59,601 bases of DNA from NCBI GenBank assembly GCA_902522465.1, contig CABYVV010000003.1:66262-125862 (forward strand), written 5' to 3'. The position numbers and the translations under genes were made by a program. Below the pieces are notes generated by a model. The model made no database searches. It was given only the letters and a program-made list of their open reading frames with translations, and was not told the DNA's origin. Below, piece after piece: positions 1 through 9,473 of the stretch; positions within the stretch are counted from its first letter, which is position 1; every line of letters starts with the position of its first letter. This stretch comes from an uncultured Alphaproteobacteria bacterium (lineage in GTDB: Bacteria > Pseudomonadota > Alphaproteobacteria > Methylaequorales > Methylaequoraceae).

Positions 1-564
1 AACCAAACCATGTCCAAGTTTGTCAACTGCTTGATGATGAGCAGAATTTACAAACATTTTTGAACTTTTTGTTATATTAAATAATTTTGTTCCTTTTTTT
101 ATTAAAACTAAATGACTAGCTTCGTTTCTAGGGTTTTCTTGTTCATGATTAATTCTAGTATCTAGAAAATCAGGTATATGCTGAATTAATGTTCCACCAA
201 AAACAACATTAATTAATTGTTGTCCTCCACATATTCCTAGCACTGGAATTTTTTTTTTTATTGCTTTTTTTGTAATTTCAAATTCAAAATCTGTCCTTTC
301 TTTTTTAGTTTTGACTTTTGTACTTTTAGTTCTTTCTCCATAAAGTTTAGGATCTATGTCAAAATCACCACCAGTTACAACAAGTCCTTGAATAATTTTT
401 AAATACTGATTTATTGCTCTAATATTATTAGGTAAAAAAACGCATATACCACCAGCTAGTTCAATTGAATCTGAATAGTTTTTTCTAGCTGCATACCATG
501 GATAATTAGAGTAAGTTTTCTTCTTCTCTTCATCAAGGGTTATTCCAATAATAGGTTTATTCAT
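1..564 (-). CDS. Class I glutamine amidotransferase-like, peptidase C26 (gamma-glutamyl hydrolase type), 3' end missing
   Basis: The first 188 codons read without a stop from an ATG at 564 to the window edge, so the C-terminus is missing. Translation shows the nucleophile elbow GICGGQQ at about residues 110-116, preceded by LVVTGGDF, and followed by NSAHHQAVDKLG near residue 175, which carries the catalytic-His region of the PuuD/C26 family. Known members hydrolyse gamma-glutamyl bonds, for example gamma-glutamyl-GABA in putrescine breakdown. The substrate here is inferred only at family level. It is divergent from the next gene across 38 bases. I am confident of the fold and less so of the exact reaction. 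Confidence 0.85.
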   Translation of the reverse strand, partial: MNKPIIGITLDEEKKKTYSNYPWYAARKNYSDSIELAGGICVFLPNNIRAINQYLKIIQGLVVTGGDFDIDPKLYGERTKSTKVKTKKERTDFEFEITKKAIKKKIPVLGICGGQQLINVVFGGTLIQHIPDFLDTRINHEQENPRNEASHLVLIKKGTKLFNITKSSKMFVNSAHHQAVDKLGHGLV

Positions 565-602
565 TGATCTTTAAAAAATATTAATAAATGCTAATATATT
601 AT

Positions 603-977
603 ATGAAAAAAAGATGCAAAATTGTTATAAAAAAGTTACAAATTATTGTAGATTTGAATAGATCTATCACTGCGTCTGAGATTTGGAAAAATCTTCCAAT
701 AAATTCTAGATGTAATACCTGGGGCAAAGAAATTTATTTTTATACCTCATTGAACTTAGATATTGAATTCGGTGCAAAATCCATAATAGATCTAGGTGAG
801 ATTGCTTATTGGCCTGTTGGAAATGCGATTGTCATTGGATATGGGAAAACACCCATTTCAATCGGTGAAGAGATTAGGCTGGCCTCAGATTGCAATATCT
901 GGGGTTCAACTGACTTCGATCTGAAAAAGTTGGGTGAGATTAATGATGGAGATTTTGTTAGTGTTGAAAGAATTTAA
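603..977 (+). CDS. Cyclophilin-like fold protein (TM1367/DUF369-type)
   Basis: This small 124-residue protein carries the segment DLGEIAYWPVGNAIVIGYG, which resembles the YWPPGNAL signature of the TM1367-like cyclophilin-fold family. The function of that family is not established, and peptidyl-prolyl isomerase activity cannot be assumed. I chose the ATG at 603, because the five extra codons from 588 start with a leucine-rich stub that does not look conserved. There is no signal peptide, so it is probably cytoplasmic. It lies six bases upstream of tadA on the same strand and is probably cotranscribed with it. Confidence 0.7.
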   Translation: MKKRCKIVIKKLQIIVDLNRSITASEIWKNLPINSRCNTWGKEIYFYTSLNLDIEFGAKSIIDLGEIAYWPVGNAIVIGYGKTPISIGEEIRLASDCNIWGSTDFDLKKLGEINDGDFVSVERI

Positions 978-983
978 ATTGCA

Positions 984-1430
984 ATGAAAGATTCACACAT
1001 GAAATTAGCTATTGATTTAGCGATTAAAGCAAAAGAATTAAATGAAGTTCCTGTAGGATGTATTATTACGGATCAAAATGAGAATATAATAAGTAAAGCT
1101 TTTAACTCAGTCGAAAGACATAATGACCCCACTGCACACGCTGAAATTTTAGCCATAAGAAAAGCATGTTTAAAAATGAAAACAACAAAGTTATTTAATT
1201 TTTCATTATACGTTACATTAGAGCCATGTGCAATGTGTGAAGCTGCAATCATAAATTCAGGTATAAAAAAAGTTTATTTTGGAGCTTTTTCAGATAGTTT
1301 GAAAATTAATAATTTTAAATTAAAAAATTATTTTTCGCTTAAAACAAGAAAGGAATTTATGGGTGGTTTTAATGAAGAATGTTGTTCTAATTTAATTAAA
1401 GAGTTTTTTAAAGTAAAAAGGAAGTTATGA
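984..1430 (+). CDS. tadA: tRNA-specific adenosine deaminase
   Basis: TadA converts the wobble adenosine of tRNA-Arg(ACG) to inosine. The 148-residue protein has the zinc deaminase signature: HAE at residues 52-54, with the catalytic Glu, and PCAMC at 81-85, giving the two Cys ligands. Its length is normal for the family. It follows the cyclophilin-like gene by six bases. The 3' end overlaps the convergent purD by six bases, with the stop codons TGA (tadA) and TAA (purD, read on the other strand) lying side by side in the same six bases. An unrelated CMP/guanine deaminase is unlikely given the motif spacing and the length. Confidence 0.93.
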   Translation: MKDSHMKLAIDLAIKAKELNEVPVGCIITDQNENIISKAFNSVERHNDPTAHAEILAIRKACLKMKTTKLFNFSLYVTLEPCAMCEAAIINSGIKKVYFGAFSDSLKINNFKLKNYFSLKTRKEFMGGFNEECCSNLIKEFFKVKRKL

Positions 1431-2690
1431 GTTTTTTAATCCAATGTCACTCCTAAAAAAACCATTTGACCAGTCAATTAATTCAATTGTTTTGTAAGCT
1501 TGTATTCTTGCTGTTTTTAAATTTTTCGCTTTAGATGTTATTGATAATACTCTACCTCCTGTTGATACAACTTTTCCTTTTTTAATTGCTGTACCAGCAT
1601 GAAATATTTCAACCCCTTTGATTGAACTTGCATTTGAAAGATTCTTTAATTTAGAGTTTATTTTAAATTTACCCGGATATCCCTTTGATGCTAAAACAAC
1701 TGTTATTACGTTTTGTTTAGTATTTTTAATTTGTATTTCAGATAGTCTATCCTGAATATTTAATTTAATAATTTTTAGCAGATCAGTTTTTAAATTCCTC
1801 AATAGAGTCTGACATTCTGGATCCCCAAATCTAACATTATATTCAATAACAAATGGTCCTTTTTTTGTAATCATTAATCCAAAAAACAGAATCCCCCTGT
1901 ATATAAGATCTTCTTTTTTAAGTCCCTGAAAGGTTGGTTTGACAATTTTTTTTAAAATTTCTGCTTCCATTTTTTTAGTAACAACTTTCGATGGAGTAAA
2001 GCTTCCCATGCCTCCAGTATTTGGTCCCTTATCTTCATCAAAAGCCCTTTTGTGATCAAGTGCGTAACCCAATTTTAAAAATGAATTTTTATCAAAAAAA
2101 GCAAAGTAGCTTATTTCAAATCCATCAAGATAGTCTTCAATAATGATTTTATTTCCAGCTTTGCCAAACTTTTTTTGTTTCATTATTTTATCTAAACCAA
2201 TAAAAGCCTCTTTTTTACTACTACATATAATAACGCCTTTTCCGGCTGCTAATCCATCAGCTTTTATTACTAAAGGAAATTTTGATGTTTTAATAAACTT
2301 TTTAGCATTACTGTAAGACTGAAATTCAGAATAATTAGCTGTATTAATATTATTTTTTAATAAAAAATTTTTTGCAAAGGTTTTTGACGTTTCAAGTTTA
2401 GCTGCTTTCTTACTTGGCCCGAAAACTGATATTTTTTTTGATCTTAGAAAATCACTTATACCATCCTCTAAATATTGCTCAGGCCCAATAACCACAAGAT
2501 CGATGACTTTTTCTTTGCAAAATTTTAATAATTCTCTTTTATTTTTTAAATTAATCTCTTTGCATATTGCTATCTCCTGAATACCTGCATTTCCTGGGAT
2601 ACAAAAAAGTTCTTTGCATTCTTTTGATTTTTTTATACTCCAGCATATTGCGTGTTCTCTGGCTCCACCTCCTATAACTAATATATTCAA
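1425..2690 (-). CDS. purD: Phosphoribosylamine-glycine ligase (GAR synthetase)
   Basis: PurD ligates glycine to 5-phosphoribosylamine with ATP, the second step of de novo purine synthesis. The 421-residue protein starts with MNILVIGGGAREHA, the classic N-terminal nucleotide-fold motif. It contains the ATP-grasp region with VIKADGLAAGKGV and DHKRAFDEDKGPNTGGMG, and ends with the expected C-domain containing EYNVRFGDPECQ. Length is typical. It is divergent from xseA across 42 bases, an arrangement seen in other alphaproteobacteria. Confidence 0.96.
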   Translation of the reverse strand: MNILVIGGGAREHAICWSIKKSKECKELFCIPGNAGIQEIAICKEINLKNKRELLKFCKEKVIDLVVIGPEQYLEDGISDFLRSKKISVFGPSKKAAKLETSKTFAKNFLLKNNINTANYSEFQSYSNAKKFIKTSKFPLVIKADGLAAGKGVIICSSKKEAFIGLDKIMKQKKFGKAGNKIIIEDYLDGFEISYFAFFDKNSFLKLGYALDHKRAFDEDKGPNTGGMGSFTPSKVVTKKMEAEILKKIVKPTFQGLKKEDLIYRGILFFGLMITKKGPFVIEYNVRFGDPECQTLLRNLKTDLLKIIKLNIQDRLSEIQIKNTKQNVITVVLASKGYPGKFKINSKLKNLSNASSIKGVEIFHAGTAIKKGKVVSTGGRVLSITSKAKNLKTARIQAYKTIELIDWSNGFFRSDIGLKNS

Positions 2691-2732
2691 TAAATTATTC
2701 CTTTTTATAAATTTTTAAACTAAATTTGGATT

Positions 2733-4058
2733 ATGAATAAATTATCCAATATAGCACAATTTACAGTAACTCAACTAAACAATTCAATTAAAAATTTAAT
2801 AGAAAATAATTATGAATTAATCAATGTGGTTGGAGAAATATTTCAAATTAATAGACATTCCTCTGGACATATTTATTTTTCATTAAAAGATGAAGATAGT
2901 ATAATATCAGTTATTTGTTGGCGATCTGTAGTTCCTAAATTAAAAATTAATTTGGAGGAGGGAATAAAAGTAGTCATTAAGGGTAAAGTGACAACTTATT
3001 CAAAGCAATCTAAATATCAACTTATTCTAAATAGCATTGAATTTGAAGGAGAAGGCTCATTATTAAAATTACTAGAAGATAGGAAAAAGAAATTAACCAA
3101 GGAAGGTTATTTTGATGAAGAAAAAAAAAAAAAAACTCCAAAATACCCTCAATCATTGGGAATTATTACATCAGAATCTGGAGCAGTTATAAAGGATATT
3201 ATTCACAGAATTTCTGATAGATTTCCTACAAATTTAATAATTTATCCAGCTAGTGTTCAAGGACAAAATTGTGTTGCTGAAATTGTTAAAGGTTTGCAAT
3301 TTTTTAATAAGGAAAGTAATTGCGTGGTTGATTTAATAATTATTGCAAGAGGTGGAGGAAGTTTAGAAGATTTAATGCCATTTAATGATGAAGTATTGGT
3401 TAAAGAAATTTATAATTCTGTAATTCCAATTGTCTCAGCAGTTGGACATGAAACTGATTTTACTTTGTGTGACCTAGTTTCTGATTTGAGAGCTCCAACA
3501 CCATCTGCTGCTGCAGAGATGGTGGTTCCAGATCGAAAAGACTTAATTATTAGATTAAGTGATTGGTCAAATTCTTTAAAGAAAAGTTTCGTCTATAATT
3601 TTGAAAATAAATCTCTAAATCTTAAAATACTCTCTTCAAAAATTCCAAATCAAATTGACGTTATAAACAACAAATTTCAAGAACTTGACCAAATAGAACA
3701 AATATTAAATATTTCTTTGAGTGAGAAACTAAAAAATATAAAGATTTTATTATTTGAGTTATTAGACGGATTTTCTGAAAAAAGATTTAAAGATCAATTA
3801 AAAAATTATTTTTCTAAACTGTCAAATTATAATGAAAAAATGAATTTACTTATTAAACAATATTTAAAAACTCAAAAAATAAATATATTGGCCGCGAAAA
3901 GGGAATTATCCATAATGTCATATAGAGAGACATTAAAAAGAGGATATGCAGTAATTAGAAAAGAAAAAAATTTAATAACTAATAGTTCTGAAATTAAAAA
4001 AAATGATATTCTGGAAATTGAATTTTTTAAAGATAAAACAAATGTGAGAAAAATCTAA
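2733..4058 (+). CDS. xseA: Exodeoxyribonuclease VII large subunit
   Basis: XseA is the catalytic and DNA-binding subunit of the processive single-strand exonuclease ExoVII, which also needs XseB (not in this window). The 441-residue protein has an N-terminal OB fold (about 10-100), the catalytic core with ARGGGSLEDLMPFNDE and VSAVGHETDFTLCD, and a coiled-coil C-terminal region ending in the short beta segment LKRGYAVIR. A run of 15 consecutive A at 3121-3135 encodes a lysine patch and stays in frame. The last base of the stop is the first base of the next ATG. Confidence 0.96.
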   Translation: MNKLSNIAQFTVTQLNNSIKNLIENNYELINVVGEIFQINRHSSGHIYFSLKDEDSIISVICWRSVVPKLKINLEEGIKVVIKGKVTTYSKQSKYQLILNSIEFEGEGSLLKLLEDRKKKLTKEGYFDEEKKKKTPKYPQSLGIITSESGAVIKDIIHRISDRFPTNLIIYPASVQGQNCVAEIVKGLQFFNKESNCVVDLIIIARGGGSLEDLMPFNDEVLVKEIYNSVIPIVSAVGHETDFTLCDLVSDLRAPTPSAAAEMVVPDRKDLIIRLSDWSNSLKKSFVYNFENKSLNLKILSSKIPNQIDVINNKFQELDQIEQILNISLSEKLKNIKILLFELLDGFSEKRFKDQLKNYFSKLSNYNEKMNLLIKQYLKTQKINILAAKRELSIMSYRETLKRGYAVIRKEKNLITNSSEIKKNDILEIEFFKDKTNVRKI

Positions 4059-4852
4059 TGATTGTATTATTTTTTTTATTTTTTTTATATTTCAATTTTG
4101 CATATTCAAGTGAATTTCCTTCTATAAATGGTTGTTTTTGTGAAGGAGGTATTATAACTGGGTTGATATCAGATGATGATCAATTGAAAATAAACAATGA
4201 AAAAATAATGATCTTTGAGAATGGAAGATTTATTTATGCTTTCGGAAGAAAATCAAAAAATTTTATTAAGTTGGATATAAATGGAGAAATAAAGGAATTT
4301 TCTGTAAAAAAAAAGAAATATAAAGTTGAAAATATTAAAGGACTTCCTCGAAATAAAGTTGAGCCATCAAAAAAAGAAATAGAAAGAATTTTTATTGATA
4401 GAAATCTTATAAAAAAGGCTAAAGAAATTGGATCAAAAAAAAAATTATTTGGTAAAAAGTTCATTCTTCCTGCAGAGGGTCGTTTATCAGGTGTTTATGG
4501 AAGTCAGAGAATTTTAAACTCTAAACCTCGTAGTCCTCACGCCGGCATTGATATTGCTGCCAAGGAGGGAACTCAAGTGGTTGCACCTTCATCAGGAATA
4601 ATAAAAATAGTTTCGAAAAATATGTTTTTCACAGGGAATACAATTATTATGGATCACGGCTTGGGTTTGATCTCAATTTTTGCTCATCTTAAAGAAATCT
4701 CTATTAAACAAGGGGAATATGTTCAACAAGGTCAAAAAATCGGAACTATTGGAATGACAGGAAGAGCTACTGGCCCTCATTTACATTGGGGTGTTTATTT
4801 AGAAAAAAAATCTGTAGATCCATTTGCTCTTGTAAACTTTGAATTAGACTAG
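4058..4852 (+). CDS. Secreted M23 (LytM-type) peptidase
   Basis: This 264-residue protein has a short hydrophobic N-terminal signal segment (residues 1-17), a low-complexity lysine-rich middle and a C-terminal M23 domain from about residue 137. The zinc-site motifs are complete: H161-x3-D165 in PHAGID and HLH at 241-243, with H210 in FAHL. Active M23 enzymes cut cross-links in peptidoglycan, so this is likely a periplasmic endopeptidase. It shares one base with xseA, so translation is probably coupled. Its stop codon overlaps the lpxK stop inside the palindrome CTAG. The physiological role (division, growth or release) cannot be read from sequence. Confidence 0.9.
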   Translation: MIVLFFLFFLYFNFAYSSEFPSINGCFCEGGIITGLISDDDQLKINNEKIMIFENGRFIYAFGRKSKNFIKLDINGEIKEFSVKKKKYKVENIKGLPRNKVEPSKKEIERIFIDRNLIKKAKEIGSKKKLFGKKFILPAEGRLSGVYGSQRILNSKPRSPHAGIDIAAKEGTQVVAPSSGIIKIVSKNMFFTGNTIIMDHGLGLISIFAHLKEISIKQGEYVQQGQKIGTIGMTGRATGPHLHWGVYLEKKSVDPFALVNFELD

Positions 4853-5808
4853 TTTGATAGTTCTTGGAGAATTTTGAATTTAAGTTTCCTTTCTTCCAAT
4901 ATTTTTAATTCTAAATCAATAGGATAAACTTTCTTTTTAAATTCATTGGGTACTTTTATGTAGTCTTTTTCAGTACATACTACAGTAAGTTTTTTTTGTT
5001 CCGCTTTATTAACTATTTTAATTAATTCATTCTTACTAAATATATGATGATCCAAAAATGTTTTTTTTTCTATAATTTTCAAACCACTTTTAATTAGACA
5101 ATTGTGAAAATTTTTATTATTTCCTAGTGCTGAGAAAGCAAATACTCTTTTATTTTTAATGTTATGTATTTTTATTTTTTTTTCTGCCCAAAAAATTTTT
5201 TCTTTAGGAATTTTTTTTAACTCCGATATGGAGTTTTTTTTTCCTATTATCAAAATTGCATTACATTTTTTTAAACATTCCTCAACTGGTTCTCTTAATG
5301 GTCCTGCGGGTATTAAATTTTTGTTTCCAAACTTAAAAGTCCCATCAATCACTAAAATATTAAAATCTTTTTTTACGTTGATACTTTGTAATCCGTCATC
5401 CATAATAATTAACTTAGACCCAATGTTTTTACACATTAAGGCACCTTTAAATTTATTTTTTGATACACACGTTAACCCGAATCTTGAATGAAGTATGCTT
5501 TCTTCTCCAACTTCATTGAATGTACTATTCTTGTTAACAATTAACGGTCCTTTTTTTTTCCCTTTGTATCCTCTAGTAAGAACAGTTATTTTTTTAAAAT
5601 CATTTTTTAGAATTTTTCTTAATTCAATAACTGTTGGAGTTTTTCCAGCTCCTCCCAAGGTAACATTACCTACGCAAATAACAGGAATTTTGCAGTCTTT
5701 ATTGAAAATTAAAATTTTTTGTAATTTGTGAAAAAAGTAATAAATATATGAAAATGGTTTAAGCACTAATGTTAGATAACTATTTGTATTCCAAAATTCT
5801 TTACTCAT
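4849..5808 (-). CDS. lpxK: Tetraacyldisaccharide 4'-kinase
   Basis: LpxK phosphorylates the 4' position of the lipid A precursor disaccharide at the inner membrane. The 319-residue protein has the LpxK P-loop in GNVTLGGAGKTPTV (about residues 47-60), the LTRGYKGK segment, and the DDGLQ motif near residue 137. The N-terminal hydrophobic helix expected for membrane attachment is present. Its start overlaps the end of waaA by four bases. Kinase and Kdo transferase being neighbours matches the usual lipid A gene order in alphaproteobacteria. Confidence 0.95.
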   Translation of the reverse strand: MSKEFWNTNSYLTLVLKPFSYIYYFFHKLQKILIFNKDCKIPVICVGNVTLGGAGKTPTVIELRKILKNDFKKITVLTRGYKGKKKGPLIVNKNSTFNEVGEESILHSRFGLTCVSKNKFKGALMCKNIGSKLIIMDDGLQSINVKKDFNILVIDGTFKFGNKNLIPAGPLREPVEECLKKCNAILIIGKKNSISELKKIPKEKIFWAEKKIKIHNIKNKRVFAFSALGNNKNFHNCLIKSGLKIIEKKTFLDHHIFSKNELIKIVNKAEQKKLTVVCTEKDYIKVPNEFKKKVYPIDLELKILEERKLKFKILQELSN

Positions 5809-7049
5809 TTTAATAAATAATTAAGTTGGGTTCTAGAGGTCTTTGATAGGGTATTGCATAATTTTTGAAAATTCCTCTGAACTTTAATATTGAGTTTTTT
5901 ATTTTTAAGTATTGTAAATAATTTTTTGTTTAAACCATCTAGATTCTTGACCTCAAAACCTGCATTCCTATCTACTATGCTATTTCTTATATCAATAAAA
6001 TTTTCCATATTGGGTCCAAATATTACCGAACAATTAAACCCGTTAGTTTCTATTGGATTATGTCCACCATTTTCACTAAATGACCCTCCAACAATCGCAA
6101 CTTCTGAAAGTTTAAAAAATAAACCCAATTCTCCAAAGGTACAAACTATTAATGGACCATTATTTTTGATCTTTGATTTTTGAGAATCTCTAATGTTATA
6201 GAGAATTTTTTTTTTATTAAAGACCTCAATGATCTTGTCCTTTCGTTCTGTGTGTCTAGGTATGATTATAAAAAAAAGGTTTTCTATCTTTTTAGATAAA
6301 TGATTGTAACAATTCAAAAATAGTTCTTCTTCTCCTCTATGAGAACTGAATAATGTAACAATTCTTTTGTTCTGAAGTTGTTCTTTAAGGTTTATATAGT
6401 TTTGTTTATTAAATTCTAATTTTTTTGATAAGAATTTAATATTTTCAATTTTTTTTACATTTTTAACACCCAATTTTTTAAATCTTTCTAGTGAGTCTTT
6501 ATCTTGAGCAAAGCAACTATCAATAAATGTGAAAATTTGTTTAGAAAAAATATTAATTTTTTTCCAATTTAAGTATGATTTTTCTGAAATTCTCGCATTG
6601 AATATCTTCAGTTTAATCGAATTATTTTTTAAGCAAGAAAAGATATTTGGCCATATTTCAGATTCAATGAAAATTGCAAGACTTGGATTCCAAAACTTTA
6701 TAAATCTATTAACTACAAAATTAATATCAAGAGGTGAATATATAATGATGAAGCCTTTTTTATTTTTAGAGATTAAATTGTATGAAGTTATGGTTGATGT
6801 AGAAATAAGAATATTGACTCTCGGTTTTTTTTCCCTGATTTCTTCAGCTATTGTCATTGCGGTCTTGGCCTCGCCAATGCTCACTCCATTGATCCATATT
6901 ATTTCACCAACAGGTCTTTTAATTTTGTAGAAAGAAAATTTCTCAATAATACTTTGAATTTTTTCTTTTGATATTAAAAGCCTTATTAACAAAAATATTA
7001 AGATAATTGGTGAAATTAAAATTGAAATGGATTTGTAAATTTTTAGCAT
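5805..7049 (-). CDS. waaA: 3-deoxy-D-manno-octulosonic acid (Kdo) transferase
   Basis: WaaA (KdtA) transfers Kdo from CMP-Kdo to lipid IVA. The 414-residue protein has an N-terminal membrane anchor, the acceptor-side motif WINGVSIGEAKTAM at about 53-66 with the family Glu, and a GT-B C-terminal domain with VGGSFSENGGHNPIE near residue 330. Length is normal. It starts two bases before the DUF374 stop region and overlaps lpxK by four bases, forming an operon with msbA. Mono- or bifunctionality cannot be predicted. Confidence 0.94.
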   Translation of the reverse strand: MLKIYKSISILISPIILIFLLIRLLISKEKIQSIIEKFSFYKIKRPVGEIIWINGVSIGEAKTAMTIAEEIREKKPRVNILISTSTITSYNLISKNKKGFIIIYSPLDINFVVNRFIKFWNPSLAIFIESEIWPNIFSCLKNNSIKLKIFNARISEKSYLNWKKINIFSKQIFTFIDSCFAQDKDSLERFKKLGVKNVKKIENIKFLSKKLEFNKQNYINLKEQLQNKRIVTLFSSHRGEEELFLNCYNHLSKKIENLFFIIIPRHTERKDKIIEVFNKKKILYNIRDSQKSKIKNNGPLIVCTFGELGLFFKLSEVAIVGGSFSENGGHNPIETNGFNCSVIFGPNMENFIDIRNSIVDRNAGFEVKNLDGLNKKLFTILKNKKLNIKVQRNFQKLCNTLSKTSRTQLNYLLK

Positions 7050-7051
7050 TA

Positions 7052-7708
7052 CTATTTACATAAATTATCTGATAATTTTGTAACCCTGTTTAATTCTTCT
7101 TCTAAAATTTTTTTATTTTCATCAAAAGACTTTGTTTTGTCAAATTTTAGTGGATTTCCCCAAACAGCAACAAATTTATTGAACGGAGTGACAAAAAGAA
7201 ACTTATCCCAAGTATTTAATTTAATTTTAAATTTCGCAGAATAACTTAATGGTATTATTACAACATTTGTTTTTTTTAATATGGAGACCAATCCTTCCTT
7301 TAATTCCTGATTGGGTCCCTTGGGTCCATCTGGTGTAATTCCGATAACATTTTTACTTTTAATCAAGTCAATAATTGTTTTAAGAGAAGATATATTATGC
7401 TTTCTTGATGAACCTTTAATTGTACCAATTCCAAGATGAAAAATGGCATTCGAAATAATTATTCCGTCAGGATGACTTGAAATAAGCATTTTGAATTCTT
7501 TCTCCCAATTCCAGCAAAAAGGGGCCATCAAAAGTCTACTATGCCAAAAACATACAATTATACTTTGCTTTTTATTCACAATATTTGTGACAACATCTAC
7601 GTTCTTGATAATCCAGGTCGAAGTATTGAAACAGATTCTGATATATAATGAAATTAACCATCCTAAAAATAATTGAGAGTTTTTATGTTTAAGTATTTTT
7701 TTTATCAT
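7052..7708 (-). CDS. DUF374 lysophospholipid acyltransferase family protein
   Basis: This 218-residue protein carries the DUF374 hallmarks: FWHSRLLMAP with the candidate catalytic His, SSHPDG, GSSRK, and ITPDGPKGP. The family is related to lauroyl/glycerolipid acyltransferases and is nearly always found next to waaA and msbA in alphaproteobacteria, suggesting acylation of lipid A or a phospholipid. I set the start at the ATG at 7706-7708, giving a 20-base overlap with msbA. An open frame continues to 7801, but that would overlap msbA by more than 110 bases. The acyl donor and acceptor are not known. Confidence 0.85.
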   Translation of the reverse strand: MIKKILKHKNSQLFLGWLISLYIRICFNTSTWIIKNVDVVTNIVNKKQSIIVCFWHSRLLMAPFCWNWEKEFKMLISSHPDGIIISNAIFHLGIGTIKGSSRKHNISSLKTIIDLIKSKNVIGITPDGPKGPNQELKEGLVSILKKTNVVIIPLSYSAKFKIKLNTWDKFLFVTPFNKFVAVWGNPLKFDKTKSFDENKKILEEELNRVTKLSDNLCK

Positions 7709-9473
7709 TTTGTTTTTTGAATTGTAAATCATATAGATTTTTGTATATCTTTGATTTTTTGATAAGACTTGAATGTTTGCCAATATCAGCAATTTCTCCA
7801 TTATTAATAATTATAATTCTATCTGCATCAATCACAGTAGACAATCTGTGGGCTATTATTAAGGCTGTTTTGTTAGAGATCAGGTTACTAAGTGAATCTT
7901 GAATTTTCTTTTCTGATCTAGAATCAAGAGATGAGGTAGCTTCATCTAAAAGTAAAAAAGGGGAGTTTCTAATAAATGCTCTTGCAATTGCAATTCTTTG
8001 TCTTTGACCACCTGATAATCTAGTACCATTCTCACCAATCATCTGATTATATCCTCCTGGAAGTTTAGAAATAAATTCATTGCAGTTTGATTTTCTACAT
8101 GCATCAAGAAATTTTTTTTCCTTAAAATTTGGAATTCCATAGCAAATATTGTATTTCACGGTTTCGTCAAATAAAATAACGTCTTGACTTACCATTGAAA
8201 AATAATTTCTTAGAAATTTAAAGCTTAAATCTTTGATGTTTGTACCGCCAATTTCAATTCTACCTTTGGTGGGATCAAAAAACCTTGGTATCAAGTTCAT
8301 TAAAGTAGACTTACCAGACCCAGAATGCCCTACAAGAGCCACTTTTTCCCCATGAAAAATTTCAAGATTTATTCTTTTAAGAACAAATTTTGTTGAATTC
8401 TTATATCTAAACGAAAGATTCAAAAATTTTAGATTGTTTTTAGTATTGTTATCAATTAAAATTTCATCTTTAGGGTTAACCGATTCTTTTATAATTGGTT
8501 GTTGATCTAAAATTTCAAAAATTCTTTCAGCGGATGCCATCGATATTTGAAGAGTTGCATTAAGACTTGCCAATGATTTTATCGGTTGATATGCCATCAA
8601 AAGTGCTGTCAAAAATGAAAAAAAAGTTCCAGGAGTTGTTTGGTCAAGTATTACTTGACTTCCACCAATGAAAATAATTGCGCCAATGGCAAGTCCACTT
8701 AATATCTCCATTAGCGGTCTAGCAATTGAATTTACCTTTGTTGATTTATAAGTTAGGTTAAAAATATTAAGAATTTCTTTATTGATTTTATTTGACTCAA
8801 ATCTTTCAGAATTAAATGCTTTAATAGTTTTAATGGCAGAAAAAGACTCTGAAAGTTTTGAGGTTAGCAATCCAAAACCAACTTGAGTATTTTTTGAAAT
8901 TTTTCTCAATCTTTTTCCTATCTTTCTGATTGGATAAATAGCAACTGGAAAAACAAACATAGCAATAAATGCTAACTTGACGTCATGATAGAACATTACA
9001 CCAACAAGAAAGATAAATGTCAGTGAGTCCTTTATAATATTTATAATCACATTATGGACTCCTCTTGACAATGCTCCAACGTCAGCGATAAATCTCGAAA
9101 CAAGTGTACCTGAGTTAACTTGATTGTGATAGGATAAATCACATCTGACTGCAGAATTAAACATTTCATTCTGAACGTCAGCAACAAGTTTGTAACCTAT
9201 GAAGCTCATTAAAATGGATTGATAATAAGAGGCAATACCTTTAATTATTGCGATCAATATTACAGCTAAAGGTATTAACATTATTAGATTTTGATTTTTG
9301 TTTATAAAAATTTCATCTAAAACAGGTTGCATCATCCATGCATTCAAAGCAGTTGCAGCTGCAACTAGAACCATACATATTATCGAGATAAATAATTTTA
9401 CTTTATGTTTTTTTACATATTTTGAAAAAAGACGCTTGAGCATCTCATATGTTTTTTTTGATTTATTATCCAT
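7689..9473 (-). CDS. msbA: MsbA-type lipid A/exporter ABC transporter (TM-NBD fusion)
   Basis: This 594-residue half-transporter has six predicted membrane helices in the N-terminal 330 residues and one nucleotide-binding domain. It has Walker A GHSGSGKST at about 382-390, signature LSGGQRQR near 487 and Walker B LLLDEATSSLD near 509. As a homodimer such proteins flip core-lipid A across the inner membrane. Position between waaA/DUF374 and the phosphatase supports a lipid A role rather than drug export. The start overlaps the end of the upstream phosphatase gene by eight bases. Confidence 0.88.
   Translation of the reverse strand: MDNKSKKTYEMLKRLFSKYVKKHKVKLFISIICMVLVAAATALNAWMMQPVLDEIFINKNQNLIMLIPLAVILIAIIKGIASYYQSILMSFIGYKLVADVQNEMFNSAVRCDLSYHNQVNSGTLVSRFIADVGALSRGVHNVIINIIKDSLTFIFLVGVMFYHDVKLAFIAMFVFPVAIYPIRKIGKRLRKISKNTQVGFGLLTSKLSESFSAIKTIKAFNSERFESNKINKEILNIFNLTYKSTKVNSIARPLMEILSGLAIGAIIFIGGSQVILDQTTPGTFFSFLTALLMAYQPIKSLASLNATLQISMASAERIFEILDQQPIIKESVNPKDEILIDNNTKNNLKFLNLSFRYKNSTKFVLKRINLEIFHGEKVALVGHSGSGKSTLMNLIPRFFDPTKGRIEIGGTNIKDLSFKFLRNYFSMVSQDVILFDETVKYNICYGIPNFKEKKFLDACRKSNCNEFISKLPGGYNQMIGENGTRLSGGQRQRIAIARAFIRNSPFLLLDEATSSLDSRSEKKIQDSLSNLISNKTALIIAHRLSTVIDADRIIIINNGEIADIGKHSSLIKKSKIYKNLYDLQFKKQNDKKNT

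Noticed and set aside
7709-7801. Longer N-terminus for the DUF374 protein
   Set aside because: It lies fully inside msbA and would need a 113-base overlap, while the ATG at 7708 gives the normal length.
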